From Oscillospiraceae bacterium (GTDB lineage Bacteria; Bacillota; Clostridia; Oscillospirales; UBA929), in assembly GCA_009777475.1 (NCBI GenBank), contig WRLU01000001.1, positions 1-64,000 on the forward strand: 64,000 bases of DNA. Reading direction: 5' to 3'. Under the pieces are notes generated by a model. It saw only the letters and a program-made list of their open reading frames with translations, had not been told where the DNA came from and did not search any database. This document shows, one piece after another, positions 1 to 10,259 of the stretch. The stretch's first letter is position 1; every line of letters starts with the position of its first letter. The translations under genes were made by a program, and so were the position numbers.

Positions 1-188
1 GATTCGTATAATTATAGTATCGTAAGAACAAAGTCTTTGGCAACCCCTTAGGCACGAAACAGCGATTTTAGGCACGAAACTTTATAGCGGTATGAAAATG
101 CGTGTTTCAAACATAGAGTCATCAAAAAAAGGAAGGCTGTAGAGCCGGCGGCTGAGGGGTAAAACACGATGAAGTGTGCGGATGGCGT

Positions 189-1028
189 TCACACATTGGG
201 CATCACCCACTCATAACTGGCACAATCACTCCTTCCGTCAAATAAAACACGATGCCCCTCCAGAAACTGAAAGCGCGCCGGGCAAGATAAGCTTTCGCGT
301 ATAACGCGGTTCATTACACCGGATTGCGGTGCTGCCAATGGAGTATCAATGCCTTTCTCAATTGTTACAAATAACCTGTATTTTCCTTGGCGCAATTCTA
401 TTGCTCCGCGTTCACAACGCAATATTTTCACACCCTTATAAGTGGCAAGCCGGTATTCGCGCCCCTCCAGCCAGACAACGCAAATACAGCCCCAAAACCT
501 CAGCCCGTAAAATGGAATATACGCTACCGATGCCATGATGGCGCAGCTTTGCTCAAAATTGTTGCAATGCACCCAGGTGTACTTCTCCGGGAAGGAGCGT
601 CCGCTGTCCGATTCGATATAACCGATACCACCTGAAAAATCCAGCGTTTCGTCGTTTAATGCCACTTTGCCGGAAAGCTCATGCTTCATGCTGATAACGC
701 CGTGGCGGCATTCCATAGGAAAAAACCGAAACGGCCCCATAATGTCGCTTCGGATGGGTGTCAGGTTTTCATATTTAATCTCACCGCTTAGAGTCATCCC
801 CGGGCTTTGTATATCGAGCCTTATGCCGGACGCGGAAAACGCGCTGCTACCGACACGCAAAATATTGCCATTGCAGTATTCAGATAATGGATAAGAGACA
901 TTGTACGCTTGATTATCTGCAACAATCTGCACAAATGCACTGTCCCAGGCACGACCGGGGATGAGTGCCAACGATTTGCCGTTTGCCTGATGCTTATAAT
1001 ACCAGCCCTCAAAATATCCACCCATCAC
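189..1028 (-). CDS. Tocopherol cyclase-like family protein
   Basis: 279 aa ORF; N-terminal GGYFEGWYYKHQ motif typical of the tocopherol cyclase-like family; overlaps upstream gene by 4 bp. Confidence 0.75.
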   Translation of the reverse strand: MMGGYFEGWYYKHQANGKSLALIPGRAWDSAFVQIVADNQAYNVSYPLSEYCNGNILRVGSSAFSASGIRLDIQSPGMTLSGEIKYENLTPIRSDIMGPFRFFPMECRHGVISMKHELSGKVALNDETLDFSGGIGYIESDSGRSFPEKYTWVHCNNFEQSCAIMASVAYIPFYGLRFWGCICVVWLEGREYRLATYKGVKILRCERGAIELRQGKYRLFVTIEKGIDTPLAAPQSGVMNRVIRESLSCPARFQFLEGHRVLFDGRSDCASYEWVMPNV

Positions 1029-2401
1029 CCTTTTCCAACCTCACTCTTCTTAAGCGGCTTTAGAGCCGGGCCACTGATTACATTTCCTTCCGGGTCAAAC
1101 CGGGAGCCGTGACAGGTGCAGTCCCATGTTTCCTCGTCTAGGCTCCACTTGACAGCACAGCCCATGTGGGTACAGACCGGTTCGACAGCATGGGTCAACC
1201 CGGCCAGCAGATTGCCGGCAATATCAGCTGATTCCTTGCAGAAGCTTTTCGCTTGCAGACCCAACTCCCTGTGTTCCAAAGAGAAAACATCTGCAAATTC
1301 GTTTTCCTTCTGGATGATCAAATCACTGAGTATATCAGCCGCAGCCATGCCGGAGGTCATTCCCCATTTGTTGAAGCCGGTGGCAATATAGATATTATTT
1401 TTAAGCCTCCCGATATACGGAATGCCATCGTGTGTCATGCAATCCTGCGCCGACCACATGAATGCTGCTTGGGCTTGGGGATATAGCCCTTGAGCCTCGC
1501 CCAGCAAGCTGTCAAAATGCCGGACGTCACTCTCATGGCCGGTTTTGTGATCGTATGCGCCGAGCAGAACTAACCCGCCATATGGGCGGAAGGAAAATCC
1601 TCCGCTGCTTCCATCGAGATAGATGTCCCTCAATGCCCCGGCGTTTTGGAGAGCCAGAACATAAGAACGCTTTTGAAAGATTTTAGCGAACAGGAGCGAT
1701 GCTTTGTCGATGAATGGATAATGGGAGCAGGAAATAATATGACGCGCCCGGATTTTACCTCTATCTGTAATCATAACGCCGTCCTCAATCCCGGTCGCCT
1801 TGGTGTAGGTATAGATTCTGCAGCCTTCCGCCGTCAGGATTTCGCAAATACGGCGAGTGAACTGCAATGGATGAAAATGCGCTTGATTGGAAAATTGTAT
1901 TGCCCCATCTGTCTTTATGGGAAGCTCTGTTGGATGTGCAAAGAGCACCGGCATCCCCAGCTTTTGCACAGCACGGACCTCCTCCTCAATCAGCTGTGTT
2001 TCATCTGTTGAATAAACCCAAGCATTGCAAGGCGTAAACGCACAGTCAATTTTTTCGCGTTCAATGATTTCCTTATACTGCCGGATGGCGTTTTCATTGG
2101 CCAAAAGATATTGTTTTGCTCGTTCTTGCCCCAGCTCTTTGAGCAGCTTTGCGTAGATCAACCCATGCTGGGATGTGATTTTCGCAGTCGTGGTTGCGGT
2201 CACGCCGCTACAAATCTCGTTTGCATCAATGACGACAATATCCCGCAAGCCTTTTTGATGCAGCATATACGCGCATAACAGGCCGCAAAGCCCTGCGCCG
2301 ACAACAACAGCCTCCGCTTGTGAATCACCCGGCATTAGGGTGGATTCGGGCATAGCTTCTTGTTGCCATACAGATTTATGATTCATGCCGCAGCCTCCCA
2401 C
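1025..2401 (-). CDS. FAD-dependent oxidoreductase with C-terminal Rieske [2Fe-2S] domain
   Basis: VVVGAGLCGLLCAY dinucleotide-binding motif; C-terminal CTHMGC...CTCHGSRF Rieske motif. Confidence 0.9.
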   Translation of the reverse strand: MGGCGMNHKSVWQQEAMPESTLMPGDSQAEAVVVGAGLCGLLCAYMLHQKGLRDIVVIDANEICSGVTATTTAKITSQHGLIYAKLLKELGQERAKQYLLANENAIRQYKEIIEREKIDCAFTPCNAWVYSTDETQLIEEEVRAVQKLGMPVLFAHPTELPIKTDGAIQFSNQAHFHPLQFTRRICEILTAEGCRIYTYTKATGIEDGVMITDRGKIRARHIISCSHYPFIDKASLLFAKIFQKRSYVLALQNAGALRDIYLDGSSGGFSFRPYGGLVLLGAYDHKTGHESDVRHFDSLLGEAQGLYPQAQAAFMWSAQDCMTHDGIPYIGRLKNNIYIATGFNKWGMTSGMAAADILSDLIIQKENEFADVFSLEHRELGLQAKSFCKESADIAGNLLAGLTHAVEPVCTHMGCAVKWSLDEETWDCTCHGSRFDPEGNVISGPALKPLKKSEVGKG

Positions 2402-2760
2402 AGCATAGAAAACATCAGCGCGATGCCGCCAATCCGTATCTTGTCAGACATTCAGATCAACCTCTTTCAAAGTGTAATTGCATCTACTCAACCCTCCTCC
2501 TTATTTCTCTCCCTTGGCATAAAGCAAGGCTAAAATTCACCTGCTGAAGGAGGGGGAAACAAAGGGATACTGAGTAGTTACCCATAATGATTAATAGTGT
2601 TCCCGAAAATGCAAAATTTAACAGGGGGCTTTCGTTGTTGTCGCATTTCTCTCTTGCTGCTTTGCCAATAATGATATATACACAACATAAATAACGCGCA
2701 AAAACGTAGCAATAAAGCCAATGCTTTTGCGCGGATTTTTTTACAATTTTACAATATAGG

Positions 2761-3180
2761 TTATTTGTATATTTTTTGCATACCTATGCCGAATCGATTT
2801 CCCGTCATTTCCTTGAAGCCAAACCGGGAATAGAAGGTTTCCCTGCCTTGGGTGCAAAACAGACCCAGAGTTACCCATTCGCCCTCCGCGACATAGCGGA
2901 GGGTTTTCTCCATAATTTCGTTTACCAGCATAGTCCCGATTCCCCTTTGCCTATATGCAGGGTCTACCAGCAAATCGTATAAAATAAAAGCGAAAACCCC
3001 ATCGCCAACAACACGTGCCATCCCCACAGTCCGGGCTTCTTCTATTGCCGACAGCCCAAACAGGGAGTTTTTCAGGGCAAGCTCAACGGCGTTCCTGTTA
3101 AGTGCCTCCATTCCGCACTCGGAACGCAGGGAGGCAAAGCTTTCAGGCTTTATTCCATCGCAAATAACAATGTTGCTCAA
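2761..3180 (-). CDS. GNAT family N-acetyltransferase
   Basis: 139 aa; DPAYRQRGIGTMLVNEIM acetyl-CoA binding motif. Confidence 0.85.
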   Translation of the reverse strand: MSNIVICDGIKPESFASLRSECGMEALNRNAVELALKNSLFGLSAIEEARTVGMARVVGDGVFAFILYDLLVDPAYRQRGIGTMLVNEIMEKTLRYVAEGEWVTLGLFCTQGRETFYSRFGFKEMTGNRFGIGMQKIYK

Positions 3181-3182
3181 TT

Positions 3183-5099
3183 TTAACCCCCTCTTTTTTC
3201 GGGAAGAGTCAGCAGCAGCCTGGCACTCATAGGCTCTAATGTTACTTCAACTACCTGATTGCGCCGGCGGCACATATGGTCTGATAAAATATCCACAGGC
3301 GCACGCCCTCCATGCCAATCAGCACGTATGGTACGCCTGACGTTACCTCGGTTGACACAAAGCAGAGCGCGTGAATTTCCGAATGTCCTGAAAAAGCACA
3401 AAAGCTCGTTATCTGCGTGTAAATACTGGATATCGCCCGATTGCAATGCCTGTGAAATATTGCGTGCCTTGCCTAGACGTAGGTACCAGTCTAAAAGCTC
3501 TTTGTTCTCTGACCCCCAGGGGTATGTCCGGCGGTTGAATGGGTCCTCAAACCCTTCCAGGCCTACCTCGTCCCCATATAAAATACAGGGTGATCCGGGG
3601 AAGGCGTACAAAACCGCACTTGCCATTTTCAGCCGCTTAATAGCAATGTCATACTGCCTCGGGCTGAGGGTACAGATACTCCGTTCCTCCTTGGAAAGTT
3701 CCCAGCTGTCACTGTCCGCACCTAAAACAGTCAGGATACGAGGGGTATCGTGGGTGCCTAAGGTGTTCATCAGGCTGAAATAAGCATCCCGAGGGTAGTT
3801 TTCGCGCAAACGTTCCATATCATCACGGAATCCTTCTGCCCTACCGCCTAATATATATGCAAGTAAGCTGTTTCTGAATGGATAGTTCATTACACCGTCT
3901 AACTCATGTCCCAGCAAATAGCGGCGGCGGGTGCTGTATGCAATTTTGTTTGAAGCATCCTCCCAAACCTCACCAATAATCACGGCATCATCTTTTTCCT
4001 GGCGTGCGGCCTCCCGCAGTTCTTCGATAAAATCGTCAGGCATCTCATCGGCAACATCGAGCCGCCAGGCCGATGCTCCCGCTTTAAGCCAACGCCGGAC
4101 AACCGAGCTGGGTGAACGATAAATGAAATCCCGGTAACTTTCACTGCCCTCGTTGACATCGGGCAGGGTATAAATACCCCACCATGAGCTGTATTCCTCC
4201 GGCCAGCTGATGAAATTATACCATTCATAATAGGGCGAGTCCTTGGACTGATAAGCTCCTGGTAATTCATATGTACCTCTGCCGTTAAAATATACGCTGT
4301 CAAAACCGGTGTGATTGAAAACACCGTCTAGCATAATTTTCATTCCTAGCTCGGCAGCACTGGCGCAAAGCTCTTCAAACTCCTCTTGTGTTCCGAACAT
4401 CGGATCTATGCGAGTATAACAGGCCGTGTCGTAACGATGGTTGGACGCTGCCTCAAAGATGGGAGAAAAATAAATAGTTCTCACTCCAAGGCTATGTATA
4501 TACGAGAGCTTCTCCAGCACACCGGCGATGCTTCCACCGAAAAAATCACAATTTTTAACCTCGCCGTTTTCGTCAGGACGAAACTCAGGGCAACTCCCCC
4601 AATCACGGTGAACCCTTCGGACCCCCACCATACCATCAGGTGACGGAATCTTGGTACGTCTGAAACGGTCTGGGAAAATGTGATAGGTTATCCCTTTACC
4701 ATACCAATCTGGTATTGGTGTGCCTCCGGGGTCAGTAACTGTCAGTTGAAAAGGAGCCGGCTCCCCGCTGCCCTGTCTGCCCTCTCCGAAGGGAAGGTGT
4801 TCGGGGTTGTGGAAGATACCGCTTGCCCCTGAGGTTGTAGTATATCGGAACCAGTACCAAATAGGACCTAACATCCCCGAGGTGTCCAACACCCCGCTGT
4901 AACGGTCGGCATCTAGCTCTAAACCGTCCCAATGGAGCTTTTGCTCAAAGTCATGGGAGGCAAACTCATCTGAAACACACAAAAAAACATCCAGCCAGGA
5001 TAGCCGGCGCGGCGGGGTTAGAGTGAAGGCTACCTGCTGTCCGGCTTTTACTGCGCCGAAGGGCGTCTTGTGTGCGGGGCTGCGAGAAGCAAAAATCAT
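3183..5099 (-). CDS. Glycoside hydrolase family 13 (neopullulanase/cyclomaltodextrinase-like)
   Basis: GH13 motifs DGVFNH, WRLDVADE, GEVWEDA, NTLGTHD; ORF open to 5126, likely start at MIFAS. Confidence 0.85.
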   Translation of the reverse strand: MIFASRSPAHKTPFGAVKAGQQVAFTLTPPRRLSWLDVFLCVSDEFASHDFEQKLHWDGLELDADRYSGVLDTSGMLGPIWYWFRYTTTSGASGIFHNPEHLPFGEGRQGSGEPAPFQLTVTDPGGTPIPDWYGKGITYHIFPDRFRRTKIPSPDGMVGVRRVHRDWGSCPEFRPDENGEVKNCDFFGGSIAGVLEKLSYIHSLGVRTIYFSPIFEAASNHRYDTACYTRIDPMFGTQEEFEELCASAAELGMKIMLDGVFNHTGFDSVYFNGRGTYELPGAYQSKDSPYYEWYNFISWPEEYSSWWGIYTLPDVNEGSESYRDFIYRSPSSVVRRWLKAGASAWRLDVADEMPDDFIEELREAARQEKDDAVIIGEVWEDASNKIAYSTRRRYLLGHELDGVMNYPFRNSLLAYILGGRAEGFRDDMERLRENYPRDAYFSLMNTLGTHDTPRILTVLGADSDSWELSKEERSICTLSPRQYDIAIKRLKMASAVLYAFPGSPCILYGDEVGLEGFEDPFNRRTYPWGSENKELLDWYLRLGKARNISQALQSGDIQYLHADNELLCFFRTFGNSRALLCVNRGNVRRTIRADWHGGRAPVDILSDHMCRRRNQVVEVTLEPMSARLLLTLPEKRGG

Positions 5100-5214
5100 A
5101 GTCAATGAACCTCCCTGAGAAAACAACCGTGCTTTTTAACACGCTAGTAATATATAATACGGAAGCATTGTAGCATATGGGAACTAGAAAAGCAATTATA
5201 AATTTCACCGGGCT

Positions 5215-5435
5215 GTGCAGGGCAAGAGCATTTACTTTTCAAACAACAGTAGCGCAAGGAAGTTTTGGTCACGAGCGGCTTTCATCATTTTTCTGCGGAC
5301 ACTGAAACCCTTGGTTGCAATTTTTTTCAAGACGGCAAGGGCGATTTTTCGCAGGACATTGAAATTGAGCCTCAAGTTATCTTTCCTTGCTCTTGCGTCA
5401 TCCTCTCGGAACACCACATCTAACATCCAATCCAT
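5215..5435 (-). pseudogene. ISAs1-family transposase C-terminal fragment
   Basis: MDWMLDVVFREDDARARKDNLRLNFNVLRKIALAVLKK matches the C-terminal part of ISAs1/H-repeat transposases; rest of gene absent. Confidence 0.75.
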
Positions 5436-5609
5436 ACGCGCTATACCTCCTACTACCTTCTACTGCCTACTCGCGAACAATCTACGACCGCCCCACTAAC
5501 CCGGGCTTGCCCCCGCGCTCCCTGCTACCGCAGGCTCGCCAGCGGGGGCGGCTCCCGGCGAGGGGCGGGGAACCACTAGAACAAGCCTCCGCCTGCACCT
5601 CTCATCATA

Positions 5610-5685
5610 CCGCCGCCGCCAAACTTGTCAAAGTGGGTCTGCGCCTTCGAAGTAGCCTTTGACAAGCCCGGCTCATAGCGGCGGT
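5610..5685. repeat. Nested inverted repeat (long imperfect hairpin)
   Basis: accgccgc...gcggcggt outer arms enclosing cttgtcaaag...ctttgacaag inner arms. Confidence 0.6.
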
Positions 5686-5728
5686 CACATCCCTGCCTGT
5701 GCAGAACGCACGGAAAGGAGGTGCCAAC

Positions 5729-5833
5729 ATGGATACCTACAGGAACCTAAGACACATCATCTTTGAGCGGGATAGCTACACCTGCATCCTCTGCGAAAAT
5801 GCGGCCACCGACTGCCGACGTGGGGTGGAATGA
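5729..5833 (+). pseudogene. Short ORF resembling N-terminal fragment of an HNH-type protein
   Basis: aaaggaggt RBS then MDTYRNLRHIIFERDSYTCILCENAATDCRRGVE*; RDxYTCxxC pattern. Confidence 0.35.
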
Positions 5834-5841
5834 AAACGGTA

Positions 5842-5870
5842 TTGACAAAGCTGCCCTGTCGGTGTACAAT
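5842..5870 (+). promoter_or_regulatory. Sigma-A-type promoter upstream of ecfA2
   Basis: TTGACA - 17 bp - TACAAT. Confidence 0.65.
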
Positions 5871-5916
5871 GCACTCTGGAGTCTGCCGAAGGCAGAATAA
5901 GAGGAGTGATTACCAT

Positions 5917-6780
5917 TTGCTGAAGGTCAAGCACTTAACATTCACATACGGCATCGGCACCCCTTTTGCCAAAACAGCTCTTGATGATATATCCCTTACC
6001 ATTGAGCCGGGGCAATATTTAGGCATTATCGGGCCTACAGGTTCAGGCAAGTCAACCCTTATCAAGCACCTTAACGGCATTATTAAGCCCCAGACCGGCA
6101 ATGTTTTTTTAGATGGCAAGGATATTTGGAGCAAGGATGTTAAAATGAACCGGGTAAGATTCCGGGTCGGGCTTGTGTTCCAATACCCCGAATATCAGCT
6201 TTTTGAAGAAACAGTGAGAAAGGACATTGCATTCGGGCCTAAGTCAATGGGTCTTAGCGAGCAAGAGATTGCCGAGCGTGTTAGCCAGGCGTTGGAGTTT
6301 GTAGGGCTTACGCCTGATTTAGCGGATTCTTCACCATTTGATCTCTCCGGAGGGCAGAAGCGCAGGGTCGCGATTGCGGGAGTAATCGCCATGCACCCTG
6401 AGTTTCTGGTTTTAGACGAGCCTACCGCCGGCCTTGACCCTGCCGGCAGAACGGACATTCTTAACCGAATTTCTCAATACCGCAAAAAAACAGGCGGAGC
6501 TGTTGTTTTGGTCACACACTCCATGGAAGATATTGCCCGCACAGTTGACTCTATATTAGTTCTTTCACGTGCTAAAACCGCCCTCTCCGGAGCTCCAAGT
6601 GAAATATTCGGCAATCGCAAGGCCTTGCAGGAGATCGGTTTGGATGTTCCTGCCGTTACCCGGGTTCTTTTGTATTTACGCGATATGGGATTGGATATTG
6701 ATACCTCGGGGCATACCGTTGAGCAAGCAGTGAAAATTTTAAAAAACTATTCCAAGGGAGGCATTCCGGTTGCTTTCTGA
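5917..6780 (+). CDS. ecfA2: ECF transporter ATPase component A2
   Basis: Walker A GPTGSGKST, signature SPFDLSGGQKRRVAIAG, Walker B; likely TTG start at 5917 after gaggag RBS (ORF open from 5830). Confidence 0.88.
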   Translation: MLKVKHLTFTYGIGTPFAKTALDDISLTIEPGQYLGIIGPTGSGKSTLIKHLNGIIKPQTGNVFLDGKDIWSKDVKMNRVRFRVGLVFQYPEYQLFEETVRKDIAFGPKSMGLSEQEIAERVSQALEFVGLTPDLADSSPFDLSGGQKRRVAIAGVIAMHPEFLVLDEPTAGLDPAGRTDILNRISQYRKKTGGAVVLVTHSMEDIARTVDSILVLSRAKTALSGAPSEIFGNRKALQEIGLDVPAVTRVLLYLRDMGLDIDTSGHTVEQAVKILKNYSKGGIPVAF

Positions 6781-7573
6781 TATTACTCTCGGGCAGTTTT
6801 TTCCTGGAAAATCTGTCATCCACCGGCTTGATCCCCGCTTCAAGCTGATTTTCCTGCTTGCATACATTACAGTTATGCTTTTATGCTCTAGCCTGCTGTC
6901 TTATGGGATTATGCTCGGTTTTTTGAGCTTTGCGACTGCCCTTTCCCGGATTTCGGTAATAACTATGATGCGGGGATTGCGCCCCATGATTTTCATCATC
7001 ATACTGACTGCTGTGCTGAGTATTTTCTACACAGCAGGACAGGAGGTGGCCTCATTTTGGATTCTTAAAATCACCCAAGAGGGGCTTTGGCGGGCTTTGT
7101 TTATGGTTTTGCGCCTGATTATGTTGATTTCCGGTACATTTTTGCTTACCTATACAACTAGCCCTATCATGCTGACAGATGCGCTCTCACGTATTATGTC
7201 GCCCCTTGCCAAGCTTAAAGTCCCGGTACACGAGTTATCCATGATGATGACTATAGCCCTGCGGTTTATTCCTACCATCATTGAGGAAACCGAAAAAATC
7301 ATGTCGGCCCAAAAGGCTCGCGGGGCAGATTTTAACTCGGGAAGTCTGCTAAGCCGTGCAAAATCCCTCATTCCATTGCTTGTGCCGCTCTTTTTCAGCG
7401 CATTCAGGAGAGCCGATGAATTGGCGGGTGCCATGGAGTGCCGCTGTTATCATGGCGGCGAGGGACGTACACGGATGAAGCAGCTTCATTTGACACCATT
7501 AGACGGCTTAGCCGGGGTGTTTTGCCTAGTTGTATTTTCCGGTGCGGCTGTATTAGGTATATTTGGGGTGTAG
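6770..7573 (+). CDS. ecfT: ECF transporter transmembrane component T
   Basis: Polytopic; ARGADF motif; overlaps ecfA2 and precedes truA. Confidence 0.88.
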   Translation: MLSDITLGQFFPGKSVIHRLDPRFKLIFLLAYITVMLLCSSLLSYGIMLGFLSFATALSRISVITMMRGLRPMIFIIILTAVLSIFYTAGQEVASFWILKITQEGLWRALFMVLRLIMLISGTFLLTYTTSPIMLTDALSRIMSPLAKLKVPVHELSMMMTIALRFIPTIIEETEKIMSAQKARGADFNSGSLLSRAKSLIPLLVPLFFSAFRRADELAGAMECRCYHGGEGRTRMKQLHLTPLDGLAGVFCLVVFSGAAVLGIFGV

Positions 7574-7575
7574 TT

Positions 7576-8322
7576 ATGCAAAACATTGCCTTGCGGCTCT
7601 CTTTTAACGGCACAAGGTATCATGGCTGGCAAATTCAAAAGAATACCCATACTGTGTGCGGTACTGTTACGGTTGCGCTGGAAAAAACCTTGGGTCATCC
7701 GGTTATTTTGCATGGCTGCGGAAGGACGGATGCCGGTGTACACGCAAAGACATATCTCTCCAACTTCAAGAGTGATACCCGCATACCGGTTGACCGCTTA
7801 CCCTATGCCGTCAACAGTCGGCTTCCCCCGGACATAGCGATAACTAGCGCGGCTTTGGTTTCGGATGAATTTAACGCAATAAGCTGCTGCACCGGGAAGG
7901 AGTACACCTATTATCTCTACCAATCGGCACACGACGACCCCTTTTTATACCAAAGGGCATTGAGGTACCCTTATCCCCTGAATGTGCCAAAAATGCAAGA
8001 GGCTGCCAAAATCTTCACCGGTAAACATGATTTTTCCTGTGTTCGTACCCAAGGCTCCCCGGTGAAAAGCACGGTACGCACCCTGTTTGAGTTTGAAATC
8101 AGCCGTACAGAAAACTCCATGACAGCGTTCCGTATGAGGGCAGACGGCTTTTTGTACAATATGGCGCGCACTCTTATGGGTACGATGCTGTATGTCAATG
8201 AAGGTAAAATTAACGATATTGCCGCTTTGATTGCCTCAGGCGAACGCTCACGCGCCGGACCTGTTGTCCCTGCCTATGGATTGTATATGACAGCTGCTGA
8301 CTATAATGAGCTTGGAGTATAA
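7576..8322 (+). CDS. truA: tRNA pseudouridine(38-40) synthase
   Basis: GRTDAGVHA catalytic motif, YGWQ-like start RLSFNGTRYHGWQ. Confidence 0.95.
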   Translation: MQNIALRLSFNGTRYHGWQIQKNTHTVCGTVTVALEKTLGHPVILHGCGRTDAGVHAKTYLSNFKSDTRIPVDRLPYAVNSRLPPDIAITSAALVSDEFNAISCCTGKEYTYYLYQSAHDDPFLYQRALRYPYPLNVPKMQEAAKIFTGKHDFSCVRTQGSPVKSTVRTLFEFEISRTENSMTAFRMRADGFLYNMARTLMGTMLYVNEGKINDIAALIASGERSRAGPVVPAYGLYMTAADYNELGV

Positions 8323-8336
8323 GGAGTTTTTGTTTT

Positions 8337-9503
8337 ATGGAAAGAGATTCACGGCAAAGCAGGCACAAAAAAAAGAAAAAAACCAAACCCGGAAAGCTTC
8401 AGACAATTTTATCTGTTGTTATGGCGGCTCTGTTTTTGTTCGCCTGCTTAGTGTTCTTTGCTTTTCGCGATGAGATAGATTCATCAAGCCTGGACTCTCT
8501 CTTGAGTACATTTAACTTCAGAACAACTACAACTGAGTCTGAGGTTTTTCACTTTGATCCGGGTCAAAAAAATCGGTATGAACTCTGCGCTGGAGGACTT
8601 GCCGTGCTCTCTCCTGAAAGACTAGCGTTTTACGGCAATAACGGCTATGAAAAGTATTCGCGGGCAGTTTCCTATGAAACCCCCGCGCTTACCTCCTCCG
8701 GCAATCGGATAATCGCCTATGACCGTACAGGAGAGGGGGCAATTATAGCAGGAGGCGGCGGTATAGAAAGGGAATTTGACTCTCCGGTGTTTACTGCAAC
8801 AGGGAATAGCAGAGGTCAGTATGTTCTGGTAACAAAAGAGCCTGGATACCGAGCTACGGCTACTGTCTACAACAAAAAAAACAACCCGACTTATACCTGG
8901 CGTTCCTCTAGCTACATAACAGCCGCAGGGCTGTCTCCATCATCAACGCGCCTGGTGACAGCCGGAATAAGATATGAAGAGACAATGAACACTAAACTGA
9001 CATTTTTAGACACCGGAAAAGAGGATCCGATAGAAGAAATAATCCTGACAGATACGTTGGTTTTGGCTGTTTATTTTCCTGACAATTCTCGTGTTTGCAT
9101 TATTTCTGAAAATTGTGTATACTTCTATACGGACACTGGCATTCCGATAGGCGAATACAGTCTTGACCAACTGCCCTTATTGAGGTTTTTCCCAACCTCG
9201 GAGGTGCTGTTGCTCCAAACCGGACGCCATGAGACCGGATACTACAGCAAAGTTATCGCCTTGGGGTACGATGGAAATGAGCGTGGTGTTTTGTCCTTTG
9301 AGGAAGCTCCGGCGGCACTATCTGCGGGCGGTAAATTCTTTTCAGTGTTAAGGGAAGGTCGCCTTGACCGCTATGTTTTGCCGAGTACTTTTACTAATGA
9401 TAAGCAGCATGAGGATCTTTCTGCAAAGGGAGTTATCCAACAGGATGACGGTTCGGCACTTTTGCTGTATGAGGATTACGCACGCTGGGCTAAATGGGGA
9501 TAG
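8337..9503 (+). CDS. Membrane-anchored beta-propeller-like protein (DUF5711-like)
   Basis: N-terminal TM after basic stretch; repetitive beta-rich extracellular part; position downstream of truA. Confidence 0.5.
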   Translation: MERDSRQSRHKKKKKTKPGKLQTILSVVMAALFLFACLVFFAFRDEIDSSSLDSLLSTFNFRTTTTESEVFHFDPGQKNRYELCAGGLAVLSPERLAFYGNNGYEKYSRAVSYETPALTSSGNRIIAYDRTGEGAIIAGGGGIEREFDSPVFTATGNSRGQYVLVTKEPGYRATATVYNKKNNPTYTWRSSSYITAAGLSPSSTRLVTAGIRYEETMNTKLTFLDTGKEDPIEEIILTDTLVLAVYFPDNSRVCIISENCVYFYTDTGIPIGEYSLDQLPLLRFFPTSEVLLLQTGRHETGYYSKVIALGYDGNERGVLSFEEAPAALSAGGKFFSVLREGRLDRYVLPSTFTNDKQHEDLSAKGVIQQDDGSALLLYEDYARWAKWG

Positions 9504-9525
9504 TCCCCAGTAAGGAGGAATTAAA

Positions 9526-10215
9526 ATGGCAATACTACTTGATCTGTTGATTCTGTTAATTTTAGGTTTCTGTATTTGGAATGGCAGCCGCAAGGGACTG
9601 TTTCTATCTGTAGCCGGAATAGTTATAGTCCTGCTGTCTTCGGTTATCGCCGGGCGAATAGCGGGGGCTTGCGCTGAGCAGGTATCCCAGAGCATATACC
9701 CTATTATGCGTTTTGTAGCCGAAGATGCCATTGACGATGCCACGAAAGGCAAGGGCCACTTGGGCGAAATCACCGATGGAGATATTTTGGAAGAGATTGC
9801 CCGGGAAACCTACAGCAAGCTTGGAATACATCCTAAGGAAGCGGATAAACTTGTAGAGAAGGCTGAAAACGCAAGACAGCGCGCCGAAACAAAGATACAG
9901 GATGCTATTGCCCAGCCGGTATTGTATTCCTTTTCATATATGATTTTATGCGTTTTTGCCTTTTTATTTTCCATGGTCGGACTGACCCTGCTCATGCACT
10001 TGATTTCAACGATATTTAAGTTGCCTGTAGTAAGATCCCTAGATAAGGCAGGCGGGCTTATAGCCGGAGCGATTTACGGAATACTTATCGTTTCTGCCAT
10101 TGGCTGGGCAGCTCGTTTTTTAGGCATCGCTGGGATTTCCGTCGTTCTTGATAAAACATTCCTTCTAAAGGCTTTTGTAAATGTCAATCCCCTGTCGTGG
10201 GTTTTGGGATTTTAA
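9526..10215 (+). CDS. CvpA family membrane protein
   Basis: LLDLLILLILGFCIWNGSRKGLF N-terminus and four hydrophobic segments. Confidence 0.75.
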   Translation: MAILLDLLILLILGFCIWNGSRKGLFLSVAGIVIVLLSSVIAGRIAGACAEQVSQSIYPIMRFVAEDAIDDATKGKGHLGEITDGDILEEIARETYSKLGIHPKEADKLVEKAENARQRAETKIQDAIAQPVLYSFSYMILCVFAFLFSMVGLTLLMHLISTIFKLPVVRSLDKAGGLIAGAIYGILIVSAIGWAARFLGIAGISVVLDKTFLLKAFVNVNPLSWVLGF

Positions 10216-10259
10216 GCACCTAAGGGGAGCAAAAGATAACGTCTGGTTGTTAAAGAAGG

